Shown here: piece by piece, positions 34,131-48,234 of the stretch
Numbering within the stretch: position 1 is the first letter of the stretch
Layout of the letters: every line of letters starts with the position of its first letter
NCBI GenBank assembly: GCA_028023455.1
Contig: JAQFVV010000032.1
Span: forward strand, 3,885,366-3,949,365
Length of the DNA stretch: 64,000 nucleotides
Direction: 5' to 3'
Origin: Epiperipatus broadwayi
Taxonomy: Eukaryota; Onychophora; Udeonychophora; Euonychophora; Peripatidae
Translations under genes and position numbers: made by a program
The notes under the pieces: generated by a model
What the model was told of the DNA's origin: nothing
The model's database searches: none
What the model saw: the letters and a program-made list of their open reading frames with translations, nothing else

Positions 34131-35600
34131 ATTATACTTGTACTAACTATTAATAAGATGATGTTTATTAAATCTTAAATGAAATAATGTGGAATCACTG
34201 AAAGTATTATATACTAATGTAATTTCAAGACCACTATAAGAATACCCTGAAATCATTATAACTATTTAGGGGAAAGATCAAGTTTTATATTTAAACCTTT
34301 CAATATTTAAATCCCTCTGAAAACTTGGAGTTTTCAGTGCTTCCATATTATTTTATATATATAACATATAAAGCACTCACACCCTTGCACTCAAAAAGTA
34401 TCGCGATTGATAAAACTATGGTTAACAAATATATAATGACTTTCAAAAGTATGAAATACTGTTAAACTTCTTTGGTCATTTTTCTAAATATAATAGCAAA
34501 TAAATTTTCCATTACTAAAAAGGCAGAATCTAATAAGAGATTCGAAAATAGAATTTTATTATAATTAAGTAAAATAAATTAAAACGTAATTGCAAAATAA
34601 TTTACTATTCTTAAGTAGACATAAACACAAAACTTTATAAAACTAGATATAATATCTAGATATCACCATCATTGTTAAACGACAATAACAAAAATCAATT
34701 TTAAACAAAGCTGCCACGTAATTCTGATTTTTATGATAGGGTAAAAACAAAACCTTATTTAATTACTTTCTTCAAAAATAAAAATGAAATTAAAAAGAAA
34801 AAATGAAATGCAGTATATTTATAGCACGTACAACTTTGAAACTTATATAGTAAATATAAAAAAAAGGGTACAATACGTCATTTTGTATCTTAATGATGCG
34901 CGATAATTCATTAAAGTTTATAATATAGTTCTAAAATTATCATAAGCATGGAATAAAGTGTTAAGTGGGTAGCAAGCGATAATTGTTATAAACTGTTGCC
35001 TCGTTAACGCAACCTGCCTTTGAGTGGAAAACTTAATATATATAATACTATCATATCAATTCTGGTGTGTGTATATTATAAACACATTATTATTCAGTTG
35101 ATATTAAAATAAATATTATGAATATTGAAATATATGAATTTTCTGTAAATAAAATTTACAGGGTATTCAATTTCATATATATATATATTTTGAATAGCAA
35201 CAGAATATTAAAATATTATAAATTTTATCAACTATTATATATTTTATTTGAATTTTACCTGAGAAATATAATTTTGGGTTTTAAATATATATAATGTTTT
35301 GCTTATTTAAATGTGTGGGTGTGTATATATATAAGCAAACAAAATATTATTAAAAAATAATGATAATTGTTAATACCAATTATATAATCAGTATTAAACA
35401 TAATATATTTTTGAACATTTTTTTTCTTTGTAATACTTAAAATCAGCATTATTATTATTTTTATTTATTAGAATGTTAGATGAAAAAGGATTTTAATTTT
35501 AATTAATAATGGAAGGCAACGTTTGTTTGTTTTTTTTTTTTTTTTAGACAAAAATAACAATACTTATATTACAAAATTATTTACAGAAAATTAAATTTTA
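34131..35600. other. AT-rich stretch, no gene seen
   Basis: Probably the region downstream of the minus-strand gene that ends at 35626. A long T tract (35530-35546) lies about 80 bp beyond its stop codon. Nothing else is supported. Confidence 0.4.
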
Positions 35601-35625
35601 GGATTATACCATTATAGTATTTACA

Positions 35626-35813
35626 TTAAATACAAACATGCTCAATGTCTTCTTGATCCGGAACTGAACGAGAAAGAATATCCTCGGTAATAACTGCCAG
35701 TAAACGCGTTTTTTCGGTAATTTGTCTTTGGCTTGTAAGATATTCATTTCCATCTGTTGAAAGAACATTAATACTACCATATTCATCGTCAGATAAATCT
35801 TCATCACTTCTTT
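35626..35813 (-). CDS. Terminal coding exon of a minus-strand gene, product unrecognised
   Basis: The minus-strand exon starts after an ATTTTAG acceptor (AG at 35815-35814) with two bases, AA, that complete a split codon, and ends at TAA (35626-35628). It reads RSDEDLSDDEYGS, then STDGNEYLTSQRQ, ITEKTRLLAVITEDILSRS and PDQEDIEHVCI-stop. The acidic SDEDLSDDE patch followed by a predicted amphipathic helix (RLLAVITEDIL) differs in codon and residue use from chance frames here. The phase fits the exon at 49493-49553, whose last base G would make the split codon GAA (Glu). The pairing implies an intron of ~13.7 kb containing the Penelope, RTE and pogo-like insertions. I do not recognise the protein. 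Confidence 0.65.
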
Positions 35814-35829
35814 CTAAAATAGCATATAA

Positions 35830-36050
35830 ATATTTTAATGATTAATTTTGATTAATAATATTTGTAGTAATTAACATATACTAACAGATAAATTTGGTTA
35901 ATATGAAAGTAAATTCTAATCAGAAATTTTATAACGTAATTTCACATTAAAAGACTTAAAATCAAACTTTCTTTAAATAACATCTCAATTTATATATATA
36001 TTGTAGCTTTATACTTTAGCATCTGAATTAATGGGTACCACTATTAACTG
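35830..36050. other. Intronic AT-rich sequence
   Basis: Between the terminal exon and the first member of the 36.1/37.4-kb duplicated repeat; nothing recognised. Confidence 0.35.
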
Positions 36051-36057
36051 TAAAAAA

Positions 36058-36203
36058 TTATTAGCCTTATTTCTTATCAAATGAACTATTATCATTCTCA
36101 TTGCGATCAATAATAGAATCAGAAGTGAAATTCAAGTGTCTCATCCAAATTATATTATAATAAATTAGATGAAATCGTCCAAGATATCTGCACATACAAA
36201 ACA
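36058..36203. repeat. Dispersed repeat, copy lacking the Penelope fragment
   Basis: An ~87-bp block (containing TCTCATTGCGATCAATAATA) and a downstream ~32-bp block (ATCGTCCAAGATATCTGCAC) are separated by only ~25 bp. The same two blocks occur at 37386-37467 and 37745-37780, nearly identical but ~275 bp apart. Read on the minus strand, the first block has an open frame ending FTSDSIIDRNENDNS.FDKK-stop in both copies, so it may itself derive from a coding 3' end. Confidence 0.75.
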
Positions 36204-36209
36204 TTATCA

Positions 36210-37380
36210 ATTATAGCGTACCAAAAAACTTATGCATTTTCGAGAAAAGCTTAACTAATTTTTTTTTAAGACAAACAAAGTCACACACAAAACTAATATT
36301 AGAAGGAAAATACACAGTATAAAATACAAACAAAAATAACTGATAGAAAACAACAATTTAAAATAATAATACAATAACAATTTAATACAAGAGCTAGACA
36401 ATCAGTACTGCCAGAATAGTAAATGTTGACATCGTGCTTAAACAGGTATTTGTATGTGTGCATGAAAGTCCTATCTTCGAAATGTAATCAATTCGAAGAG
36501 TAAAATATTTGAATTGAATTTATTATTACTATTTAACTAATAGGTTATTTTAAAAAGTTTATCAATTTAAAATTACAAGAACTAAAATTTAATAAAATAA
36601 ATTATTATTTTATTTAATATCCTAATGTTATAAATTATTTAGTTACAAATAAATAAATCTGAACGTTATAAAATAGACAATTGTATATTTTATTTATAAT
36701 CAGTCACTTTAATTTGGTATTTAGTATAAAAATATAATATTTGAAATCTTCATTTTAATATTTTGCTGGCACTTTTAAATTCATCAAACTTTGAAACTCA
36801 TCTGTTTTCAATAATTACCACAGCAATGAAACATATTTTTCCTATACAAACTTGAAAAGTGAGATATTGAGGTTGATATTTGATGATATCGCAGGCTACT
36901 GATTGTAAGCTATAAATATATCCACACATTTAATTTGAATAATCTTTTCTAAATTTCGATGTACTAAGAACTTCACCAAATTTAAACCCAAATTTAGCTA
37001 TTTGTTAACCTGCTTCAACATAGAAGAATAGCTCTGTGAAATATTTTTTCTCATTGACCCAAATAGAGAAATTAAAATATCAATAGCTACTCTCATCAAA
37101 TACTATTTTAAAAGGGAACAAAATTTAATATTTTGAGTCACACTTTAATAATTTTTATATTTCTTAAAATGATCAAGACATTACAAAAAGATATTTATAA
37201 ATGAACAAACTGTTATGACTACATCTGTTAAAATACAAATAATAATTATGATTTGTTCAAACTTTTGGAATTTTGAACATTTATTCAAGATTGTTCATTA
37301 TCCATTTTACAGAGATTTTATAGTTAATTTTATTATCGGTTAGTTTGAATGTTTAAAATGTTTTTATTACAATTTAAATA
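36210..37380. other. Intronic AT-rich sequence, no feature seen
   Basis: Lies between the two copies of the duplicated repeat. No exon or repeat was recognised on either strand. Confidence 0.4.
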
Positions 37381-37385
37381 AAAAA

Positions 37386-37780
37386 ATATTAGTCTTATTT
37401 CTTATCAAATAAACTATTATCATTCTCATTGCGATCAATAATAGAATCAGAAGTGAAATTCAGGTGTACAAAGAAGAGTGATGCCAAAAGAAAAGTTAAA
37501 GAAGCTTTTTACATAGCAAATGACCTCAGTGCCATTAATAGAAGAGATGCATGCTTTGCTCTTTCCAAACAATGGAATAACTAATTAAAAATTCAAACTT
37601 ATTTGCATATGTGTACAATAAATCACAACAGTCTTCATTCACAAAGCTATGAGTATGAGATTCCAACATTAATCTCCAAAGCTAAGCAAACCTATTATAC
37701 ATTATAGTATAATTATAGCTTCACTATTTAATGCGAATTATAATAGATTAGACGAAATCGTCCAAGATATCTGCACATAC
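37386..37780. repeat. Dispersed repeat, copy interrupted by a Penelope-like fragment
   Basis: Both halves of the 36.1-kb repeat are present (37386-37467 and about 37745-37780) with the Penelope-like 3' fragment between them. The uninterrupted copy acts as an approximate empty-site reference. No clean target-site duplication is visible. Confidence 0.65.
37468..37740 (+). mobile_element. Penelope-like element, 3' fragment (GIY-YIG protein C-terminus)
   Basis: The plus strand reads SDAKRKVKEAFYIANDLSAI then NRRDACFALSKQWNN-stop (stop at 37581-37583), followed by ~155 bp of 3' UTR-like sequence. The pattern K-R-K-hydrophobic-K-E-A-x-x-I-x6-I-N-R-x-x-A...W-x-N-stop also ends the two Penelope-like copies at 59.6 and 60.1 kb, which supports homology inside this window. 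In Penelope-like elements this region is the tail of the GIY-YIG endonuclease, C-terminal to the reverse transcriptase. Upstream domains are absent, so the fragment is 5'-truncated and inactive. Confidence 0.7.
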
Positions 37781-37784
37781 TAAA

Positions 37785-40700
37785 TACAAATACTAAGAAA
37801 ATACTAAGATACAAGTAAATGATTTAGATTACAAGTAAAATTGGGTATAAATGTGTTGTTACATTACTGGTATTGGAGTTACATTGTACTAAGTTCTAAG
37901 TTAATGTATAAGCTGCTATAGCACTGTTCATATTAATTTATTTGTTTTATTCATATTAATTTGTTATTTGTTTTATTGATCCTTGGAAGAATCTCTTATC
38001 TTCTAAAGCCCAGATATTTTTAATGAATGAAGAAAAAATCATGAAAGGTTGTCCTTCCATTTACCCAGAAAATGTTCATGTGATTTAGAAAACCCCATGT
38101 ATTATCATAAAATATTAAGATACTTGTCAACATTACTACTTAGTGGAGGCAGATTCCTTACAAAAAAATTGAAGTTTAGATTTTATAAGCTAGAAAGTAA
38201 AACAATTCATACGCATTTATACTATGATTGTCATATTTATTAATTTGTTTATTTTAATAACAATCATATTACATTTGGGCATTTTTTTTACTTGTTCCTA
38301 AAAGCTTTAATCAATCCATTTAATACCTAGAATAGAAGTCGTTGTCTTTCTAATCTTTATTATCAAGACATTAAAAGATGAAATAAAATATTTCTAGACC
38401 CATTTGTAATTGGTGTTCAGGATTTGAATAAATTATTGCATAATCTTCCCCAATAGAGAGCTTTGTTTGCATCACTGTTTTTGATAATGCAGATAGTTAG
38501 AAGCCAATATTAAATTATTGAGTAATTGGAATAGAGCAATATTATTCGGAAATATTTAGAGAATGTCTATTGTTATAATTACATTTGTTGTTGAATATTT
38601 TTTATATATAATTATTTTATAATTAAAAAATTAATTGTTATTATTGCTCAGATGGTCGCTTGTCATTAATAAAATCGTCATCATCATCTACAAAATTTAA
38701 TACAATTTGGTCATACTTATACTTTGTTTAAAATTAATTTTTTCATTTAATTTATTTTCACCATTCCTATTTTCCATCTTCTATTTAAAAATAGTATCTC
38801 ATTTTTTGAAGTATGATAAGATAAAACAAAATCCCGTAGATATCTTAATTATATCCAGGACAGAATGTTTAAATATTTATGAGTTCTAATTTTTCTTCTC
38901 TTTTTTTTTTTTTTTAGAAATACTCGCCTATAATTTAATAAGAACGAAAAACTTAATTGATTTTAATTATATGTAATCTGGAAAAAAGAGAATTAATTTT
39001 CTGATCTTAACCATATAAACCTATTCAATTATATTATAAAAATATTTTATTCACCATACACATTAAATACATTTGGTGTAAAATATAAGAATACCTAGAG
39101 GTTATGCTAATAAAATTTATTCGAGCATTCTGGGAGTATTATTACATATAATTATTAATATATTGACCCTGTAGATTATAGAATAGTTATAGTTGTTTTT
39201 TTAAAAGGATAAAATCAATATAATTTTATTTTTAAAAAGGTTTCGCTTGAAGGTAAACGCACTCGAAACGAACGCACTTTTCTCAACCAAGCAATCTCCT
39301 CCCAACCTCAATGTTTAATTACAATATATATATATTGTAAATATCGATGTCTATCTATATTTTAAAAATTATCATTTGTTATATATAAAAAAAAACCTCT
39401 TTGAGTTGATGTTTATATATGAAGTATTATTATTGTTTATGGTTATTAGGTATAGTTATTGTTTGAAGTTATTATTTTATTTATATGTTGATGGTACATC
39501 GTTATGAATATTTAATTATTATAAATAAATGAAGACATATAAATTGTTGATTATATAAAAAAAATTATTTTATTTGCAGTGATTATTAAAAAAAAGCAAT
39601 ATTATTATTTATGTATATTTTTAAAGCTGTCAAATAAATTTTCAATTTAATATTTTTTATATATACGCTTGATATTTTTTTTTTTTTAATGTTAATTGTT
39701 TAAAATAAAACATGTGTAACAATGGTTTTCAAAACAGCATTTGCTAGCACGTGGAGCAACAACAAAAGGAAGCCATTAGTATTAGTAGGATGGTGATTAG
39801 AAAAACAAAAGGATAAAGTTTTGTTGTACTTTGCTTCTTTGAAATTACCATTCTTCAGAATATTGGAATAAGATAGATTTTTATGGTAAATACATAAATC
39901 ATGACAGGCTAATAGAAATATATCGCAGCCAAGAGGCTGCACCATTTTCTTTCATTTATTCCAAGGCAGTTTAAAAAGAAAAAACTAAGAAAAGTTCAAT
40001 ACATATATTTCATCGCGTCTGAAGCCAAAATTTGACATAGCTATCTGGAATCTATAATGGTCAATCTAATAATAATCTGGAGGTAACTAGAATTAATATA
40101 TTGGATTTAACATTTCAATTTATTTATTTATTTTTCAAGGAAAGAAATTTTAGAAGGATAAAAATATACATATATCCAAGAATTGACAATTTTCTCTAAC
40201 GTGATAGTTTCCTCATCTTAACTAGAATGCATTCTAATAATAAACGGATAAAGAAATAAAACAAGGGAATAAGTTGACTTTTGAAGGAAAACTGGACATG
40301 TGAACTTTGAAAGGTAGTCAATAATTTTATATGTATAAATGATATATAAATATCTTTTTGAGATCGATATTTTTGTTTACTTTTATTCTTCATTATAAAA
40401 ATATAACGTTTTATAAATATTCAATTCAAGCGTCTTGTTTTCTAACAGCAATAAACGTTTAACAGGTGTTAAAATTAACACTTAAGTAATTTAAAATCTT
40501 AAAGTATGGCTTATAAGTTTAGGTTGTATATGAGTTGTTATGTATATTTTAATAAGTAAATTTATATTCGCAAATTTTTTTTATTATAAAAAAAAAATGT
40601 TTTATTATTAATTTATTTCCATTTTTTTTTTTTAACTTTATATAATGATTCTTATGCATACCAAAACAATAATTATATGTATTTGCTGTATATAATATTT

Positions 40701-41395
40701 TTTTATTTATTATTTTAAATATCTGAAAAATATAAATATGGATTTGTATTTATATTAATACCTACTTGTTAAGCACAGATATGTCTTTATTTATTTAATA
40801 TATATATATACTTATTGCAAGTATATATGTATATTTATTATTTGGGTTTGTATTTAAAACATTGATATTACCTAAAATTAAACCATAATATAAAAATAAA
40901 GGATGTACTATTTGTTTTATAAGTAATGCCTTTGTAATTTATTTGAAAGTGTATTAATATTTTATTATTATTTTTCTTTTAGTGCCAAAGTCATTATGAA
41001 ATTAATTGAATTCACAATTTAATAGAGGATAACTACGTATTTCACTTATTATTTAGTCTTTAAGTTACTTACACATATTATTATTCATTGATATGTTTAG
41101 ATATACATAAATTTACATAATAGATGTGTATATTGGATTTAATAGAATTACCTTTGTTTCTGATATATATATATATATATTTGATTAGTTAGTTATATCA
41201 ATCTTGAAAATAAATTATAAGGATAGATCTCATTGCTCTATATGATTTTAAATTTATTTCATGTATAGCTAGTTGGAAGGGCATATAAACAATTTATTTA
41301 AATATAACTGGGATAATTTTGTCTTTCTTCATTTAAATTATACAATTTATTATATTAGGCTTTCTCAACAATTGGATTCATTTAGATTATATATA
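37785..41395. other. Intronic AT-rich sequence, no gene seen
   Basis: Two oddities only. A CpG-rich patch lies at 39240-39310 (five CpGs in a short span). A minus-strand open frame at 39700-39945 runs towards an A tract (T run at 39674-39687) and could be a retroposed transcript end. Neither is convincing. Confidence 0.4.
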
Positions 41396-41396
41396 T

Positions 41397-41800
41397 TCCA
41401 TTACGTTTATCATCCAATGTTTGAAGCATTATTTTCTTTTCATATATTGATGTTCCATTACATTTGAGATATAATATGTCTATATGATATATTGTCCATT
41501 ACATTTGGCACCATAAACTGTTGGTCCCAGTTAACTGATGATTGTATAATGGAGTAAAAGTATGTTCCATTACATTTGGACACCATAACGTAGTCAGCAT
41601 AATATGTTTGTTTAATTATTCATTACATTTGGTGTATCAAAGTTAGGGGCTTGGTTAACTAATAATTATTGTTACAAAAGTTCATATGTTTATTTTCATT
41701 TGAGATCATATATAAAGATACATTCCATTATATTTGGCTTTCCCAATGTTTGGGGCCTTCTTTCTTCAATTTAAATGGAATGCAGCAAGTACATTCCATT

Positions 41801-41838
<38 letters not shown>

Positions 41839-41847
41839 TAATATATT

Positions 41848-41880
<33 letters not shown>
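41397..41880 (+). repeat. Degenerate tandem array upstream of RTE copy 1
   Basis: The motif TTCCATTACATTTGG or close variants recurs at about 41397, 41453, 41495, 41565, 41620, 41723 and 41794. Associated side motifs include GGCACCATAA, GTTAACTGATGATT/GTTAACTAATAATT and CCCAATGTTTGGGGCC. Spacing is irregular (about 40-105 bp). It ends in (TA)n (41806-41833 and 41850-41879), then ~65 bp of AT-rich DNA, then the RTE 5' sequence. A related motif (TCTATTACATTTGGCATTTTATCC and others) precedes the RTE copy at 62.96 kb, so it is probably part of the element. Confidence 0.6.
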
Positions 41881-41881
<1 letters not shown>

Positions 41882-41943
41882 AATAGAAATAATTTTTATT
41901 TCTAATTTTAATGATAAAATTACTATTTTATTGTAATTAAAAA

Positions 41944-43690
41944 GTTGATTGGCTGCAGAAAGGAATTTATTATTAACTGAAAGGAGATCCTTTGACTCCT
42001 CTTTGAGCCTTTAAAAAAAAATTAAAAAGAGAAAATTTATTTTGCTCGTATGATAATACTTATATTACTATAATGAACATGAATGGCTGCTTAACAACAT
42101 GCAACAACTAGTACGGCGAGCTTATTGGCTTTTTGCCTCTAAATTTAAGATCATGAAACGTCATGACTTTTGTTTCTCAGTTGCCTGATAATTCTTAACT
42201 GAAATATCAGTTGAACTTTCTTAAAGACACAGGTGAATGTGTGAGCGATTAATGTTTTTTTTTTTTTTTTTACATATTTATAATAAATGATATACGAAAC
42301 TAAATTAAGGATTTTATTGCAAGAAGCTGTAAAAGCATCATAAAATACTGTAATTGGTAGCTGAAGAAAAAGGATGTTAAAAATCTCTTGGCTGTGAATT
42401 GCGACTTAACGACTACATATTTTTTAGCCATATTCAATTGAAAGAAGATAATATAAATTGGAAAATAAATTGTCTAATATTAAATGAAATATTTTTAGAT
42501 TTTATGAAGTCAGAAAAAAATGAAGCAATTGAATTAAAAAGTAGATATGTGATTTTATTATAAAAATACAAATATTGAAACATAAATAGAGAAGGATTCA
42601 TCATAAATAAAAAGTGGTAAACAATATTATGAAGATAGTTGATATGATTAATTCTTCTATTCAGTTTAATGGAAAATACCAAATGCAGATAATTTAAGTT
42701 TATTCCCCAACATATGTCATTATAATGAGAAGTAGAAATTTTTTATATAAATGTACAAATTACTTTTGATTATATCAAACAACATTTTAAAATTGCGAGG
42801 TGATAAAACCGGAACATGACTGATAGATAAAAGTGTTTTGGGGAAATTTACTTATGGTGATAGAAATGAGAGACGGCTTAGACTTGAGGAATTTGCAAAA
42901 AAAACCCCATAATACTAATTCTATTTTTTGAGAAAAATATTAAACAGAAATGGAGATGGAAACATAAAATGAAAGTACAGCAGAAATTAATTATATTTTA
43001 ACTAAGAGAAAATATATTTTTCAATATTGTAAATCATGCTTAATAGATTCTACACAAGAAGGGATCATCAATTAATAAGATGTACATGTTAATGTTAAAC
43101 TAGATGCAAAAATTTATTTAAAAATATCATATTAATAATTAATATTCATAACTTATTGAAACACTCCAAGGAATAATCGTTTTAAAATATTGACAAATTT
43201 TAAAGATAATTGAAGCTTAACCGAAAAAAACAACTTGATATGCTACTAAGAGCTTTTTCTGATTGATGCATGGTAATATATAAAAAAGAAGGAAAATAAA
43301 AATATATAAAAATGGCTATTAACATACTAGAATTGTTCTTTAAAATAGTATAAAAAAGGTTAATAAAGATATAAAAAGATATTCAAAAATGTAAAGCCAC
43401 ATCTTGCTTTTGGAAGAGAAGCTGCTTCATCATTAACAACAAAATATGGAATTATTATTAAAAAGAGGTACTTTATCAAGAAATATGTGAAAAATAAAGA
43501 ACAAGAAAACAGAACAATCACTTTACTATACCTTCTGAATTTCCAAGCATTTTAAATACAAAAGTGAGACATATAATTAAGTGTATGAAGAAGGAAAAAG
43601 CTTGAAAAAGTGATGGAATTATTAGTAATATTTTGAAAAAAGGTAAAGAAATAGAAAAAGAGTTGGTGTAATTAAATATCTAAACATTAT
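41944..43690 (+). mobile_element. RTE-like LINE copy 1, old, 5' half only
   Basis: It begins with GGCTGCAGAAAGGAATTTAT and aligns base-for-base in order with the copy at 62963-64000: a 5'UTR block (AAGATCATGAAACGTCATGA), then the endonuclease region with decayed equivalents of YQMQII.VY.P.YV (about 42680-42720) and GDRNER (about 42860). It then extends beyond what that copy shows, into the start of the reverse transcriptase: SDHRLIRCKV-like remnants near 43060, then the K.SDGI.SNILKKGKE motif near 43600-43660. Many stops and frameshifts show long decay. The sequence stops matching RTE order near 43690, so the RT core and 3' end are missing. Confidence 0.75.
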
Positions 43691-43869
43691 GATCTGACGA
43701 ATGAGTAGTAATATATATTTACTAAAGCAAAGATTTCATGGCTAAAAATGTGAATTTACATTTGGATTTGGGTTCAAGTATATATTTGCTTGTTATTTAA
43801 TATTGATATTATGCACAATTGGATTAGTCACATTTTTCAGATAATAGAGTTTATTCATAAATATATATA
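43691..43869. other. AT-rich spacer
   Basis: Short segment between the RTE copy and the pogo-like element; nothing recognised. Confidence 0.35.
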
Positions 43870-45233
<1,364 letters not shown>

Positions 45234-45235
45234 CA

Positions 45236-48202
45236 TATTATTTCAATTAGAAATAGATTTTAATACATAATTAATAAAAATAAATATGATAGAAAAAAGA
45301 AAAATAATTATGGTATAATATCACAGTTATATATTACAGCAATAAAATTTCAAATATTTTACTGAATAGATGGCTTCCAATAATAAAAGAATAGCTACTA
45401 GAAACTCAGTGCAATCTTATAAATCAAGAAGCACTATAGGCATGGATTTTGGGTGAGTTAATGCAAAAGGTTTAATTAATAGTAAAGATTTAGGACAATG
45501 TTTAAAATATTTAACTATCTGTAGCAATTAAATCAAATTATACAGTTGCTATATGATGATATAAAAAAAGTTATTATTATTGGAAGTATAAAATATAAAG
45601 CATTTAGACAAATATAATATTAGAAATATTTATTAGAGACATTAGCAGCTATTTAATATATGTTCTTTCCTGAGAATGCAATTGTAAATCTCAGTTATAA
45701 TATTAAAAAAATTAGGGATATCTATAGCAAAATGTTGTATAAAAATAAGATTTGTTTTTCTGGAAATATTACTTTTAGTAAAAACTTTAAAATAGTTTCA
45801 TACTATTCAGAACAATATTGCATCTGAATAAAACCAGTTTTCAAATACATATGTTTAAAATGAAAATTTTCTGAATCAGAAGTTGTACCAAAGTAATAAA
45901 AGAAGGTTATGTGATTGCAATTGAATTTCTTGATATCATAGCATTTGTTTATTGATTCTCAATGAAAAATCTACATAACATTGCAAGTGATATATTTTTG
46001 AAAGAAGTCTCATATTTATTATCATGCATAATTAAATATCTAGTGATTTAGTCATTAAGACAAATGTATTGTGAAGATTTGATCTGTTCTTGGGCAATAT
46101 GGCAGAACAAGCAATGTTGAATTATTTTAGCATTATTAAAATTAATAAAAGAAATTTTCATTTTTTATATACATCTTAGTGCAAAAAATATTCCATATAT
46201 TTATATTTTAATATAAGGTCAATCAAAATGGATCATGTGACTATTATAGCCTTGCATCATATTATTTATTTTAAATTGCATCTGAGGTTTTTATTAGCAT
46301 TGTTTATACTCTTAAAGTATATTTTACATACTATTGCAACCAATGTATTTTTTTTTGTAAAAGATAAGGAAGATGTGTTATCAAATGCATTGATTTAACT
46401 ACTGAAACCTTTATATTGTAAGAATTTAGTCTGCTCTAAATGATAGTTTTGGATATAACGTGTTTTAAAAATTTTTAAAATTTTTTGTATATAAAAAAAA
46501 CTCATTAATTTGTTTTGGTTTTTTTGGTTGTTTGTTTTTTTTTTTTGAAAGAAAAGGAATTTAATAAAATATAATAATATTTAGAAAAATAGTTATTTTT
46601 CCTGATTAACTGACCTAATATTTTATTTATTATTTCGATTTTCATTAACAGAGAAATCAGTTTTATATTTATATAAAAGGGTGCTAGGGTTGTAAACCCA
46701 CTGATATCCATTGCATCAGATCATGTATCTTTTGAGTAAATAACTAAATGTAATATTTATATGATTTCACTTTTTTGTCAAGTAATATTTAACAATTTTC
46801 TCCAGCATTCAGACGAACATATTGGCATTGGTAATTAATTATACATTTCTTAAAATAATCTTTTGGAATAGCAAAATTTAATAAACTAAAATTAATAACA
46901 TACAATGAAAAGTTGATATTAAAGAGAAATATTTTCTCATAATGAATTAAAATATTTGAATGTTAAATTATTAATAAAACTGGAAAGAAATATACACATA
47001 GTCATCCAGATAATATTAAATAATTAAAAGGTTCATATTACACTGAAGTTTTTTCTAGGCAAAAGTCTATTTTGATATTAGAACCTTCATAGTTAAAGAT
47101 AGTTTGCAAACATTTAATTTAGTCACAAATTGGGTATGAACAATAGTAGCTTACTGGTAAGTTCTTGGGTCTAAGTAGATCATAGATTATTGTAGCATAC
47201 AAATATTTCTTTGGGATGAAAAACTTTCGTTTTATTCTGTGGACATTTTTTTACATCCCTGGTCAGTTGCAAGATATGGCTAGATGCAAAGTTGCATGAG
47301 TGGCCCCTTTATGATGAGAGAAGGTGTCCACAAAATTCTCCAGTTTCTATTCATGTCTGATGCATTGGTTCAGTATATAAATATTTTTGGATAAGGCATT
47401 TATTGAAATTGAGAGAACAGGAACCAAATCTAGCCTTATTCTCTCACACATCCATGCATGAAAAAAACAGCAAAATACTCTGATTTTTCTTTTTATACTC
47501 TCGACCAATTTTTAGATTTTCTGTGAATATATTATCTTTTGTTTTGTTATCAAAATACAAGTTGATAATCTTGTACATTGATTATTACTTTTTAGTTACA
47601 AAGTTCTCTTTTTTATAAATTATTTCAGCCTTCTTTAATTAGTGTTAAAACTTTGATTATAAGTTTGGAATTTCTTTTACTTATCTGGATTAGTAATCTG
47701 CATGTCTTTTTTATTTCCTCTAATTTTAAATTTTATTTTTAATTAAATAAATAATACTAAACGCACAAATACCTTTCATTGTAGTATTTAAAATAAATTA
47801 TATTAATTAAAAAAAGAAAGAAAACTAAACTGTATCATTTGAATGATCTTTAAATTTTACCTTTTTTAGTTTTATTAAATATTACCAAATGCCAATATAG
47901 TTGGACCTTTAGAGTGATATAACTACAAGCTCATGCTATAGTAATACAGTATTTTTAGTATTGCATTGATGATGGACAACAAATACCTTTCCTTCTGCTA
48001 TTTAAGATTTTATATGATTAATAAATTAGGGCAGTGATTACTATTAAAATGAATATCAAATCATCCAAAAAGTTCTAGAAGATTCAGTTAAACTGCTGGT
48101 AATTAAATTCACATTTCAAGAGTTAATTTCAACTGATTTGATATGCATTCTAATAATTATAATTTTCTAAACTATTGTTTACACACACACACACACACAC
48201 AT

Positions 48203-48234
<32 letters not shown>

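Noticed and set aside
38886-38975. Strong polypyrimidine tract and AG followed by a short open frame
   Set aside because: The frame is AT-driven, the donor is ambiguous and there is no partner exon.
39674-39945. Minus-strand open frame ending before an A tract, as a processed pseudogene
   Set aside because: No AATAAA near the tract, no target duplication, and the frame resembles no protein I know.
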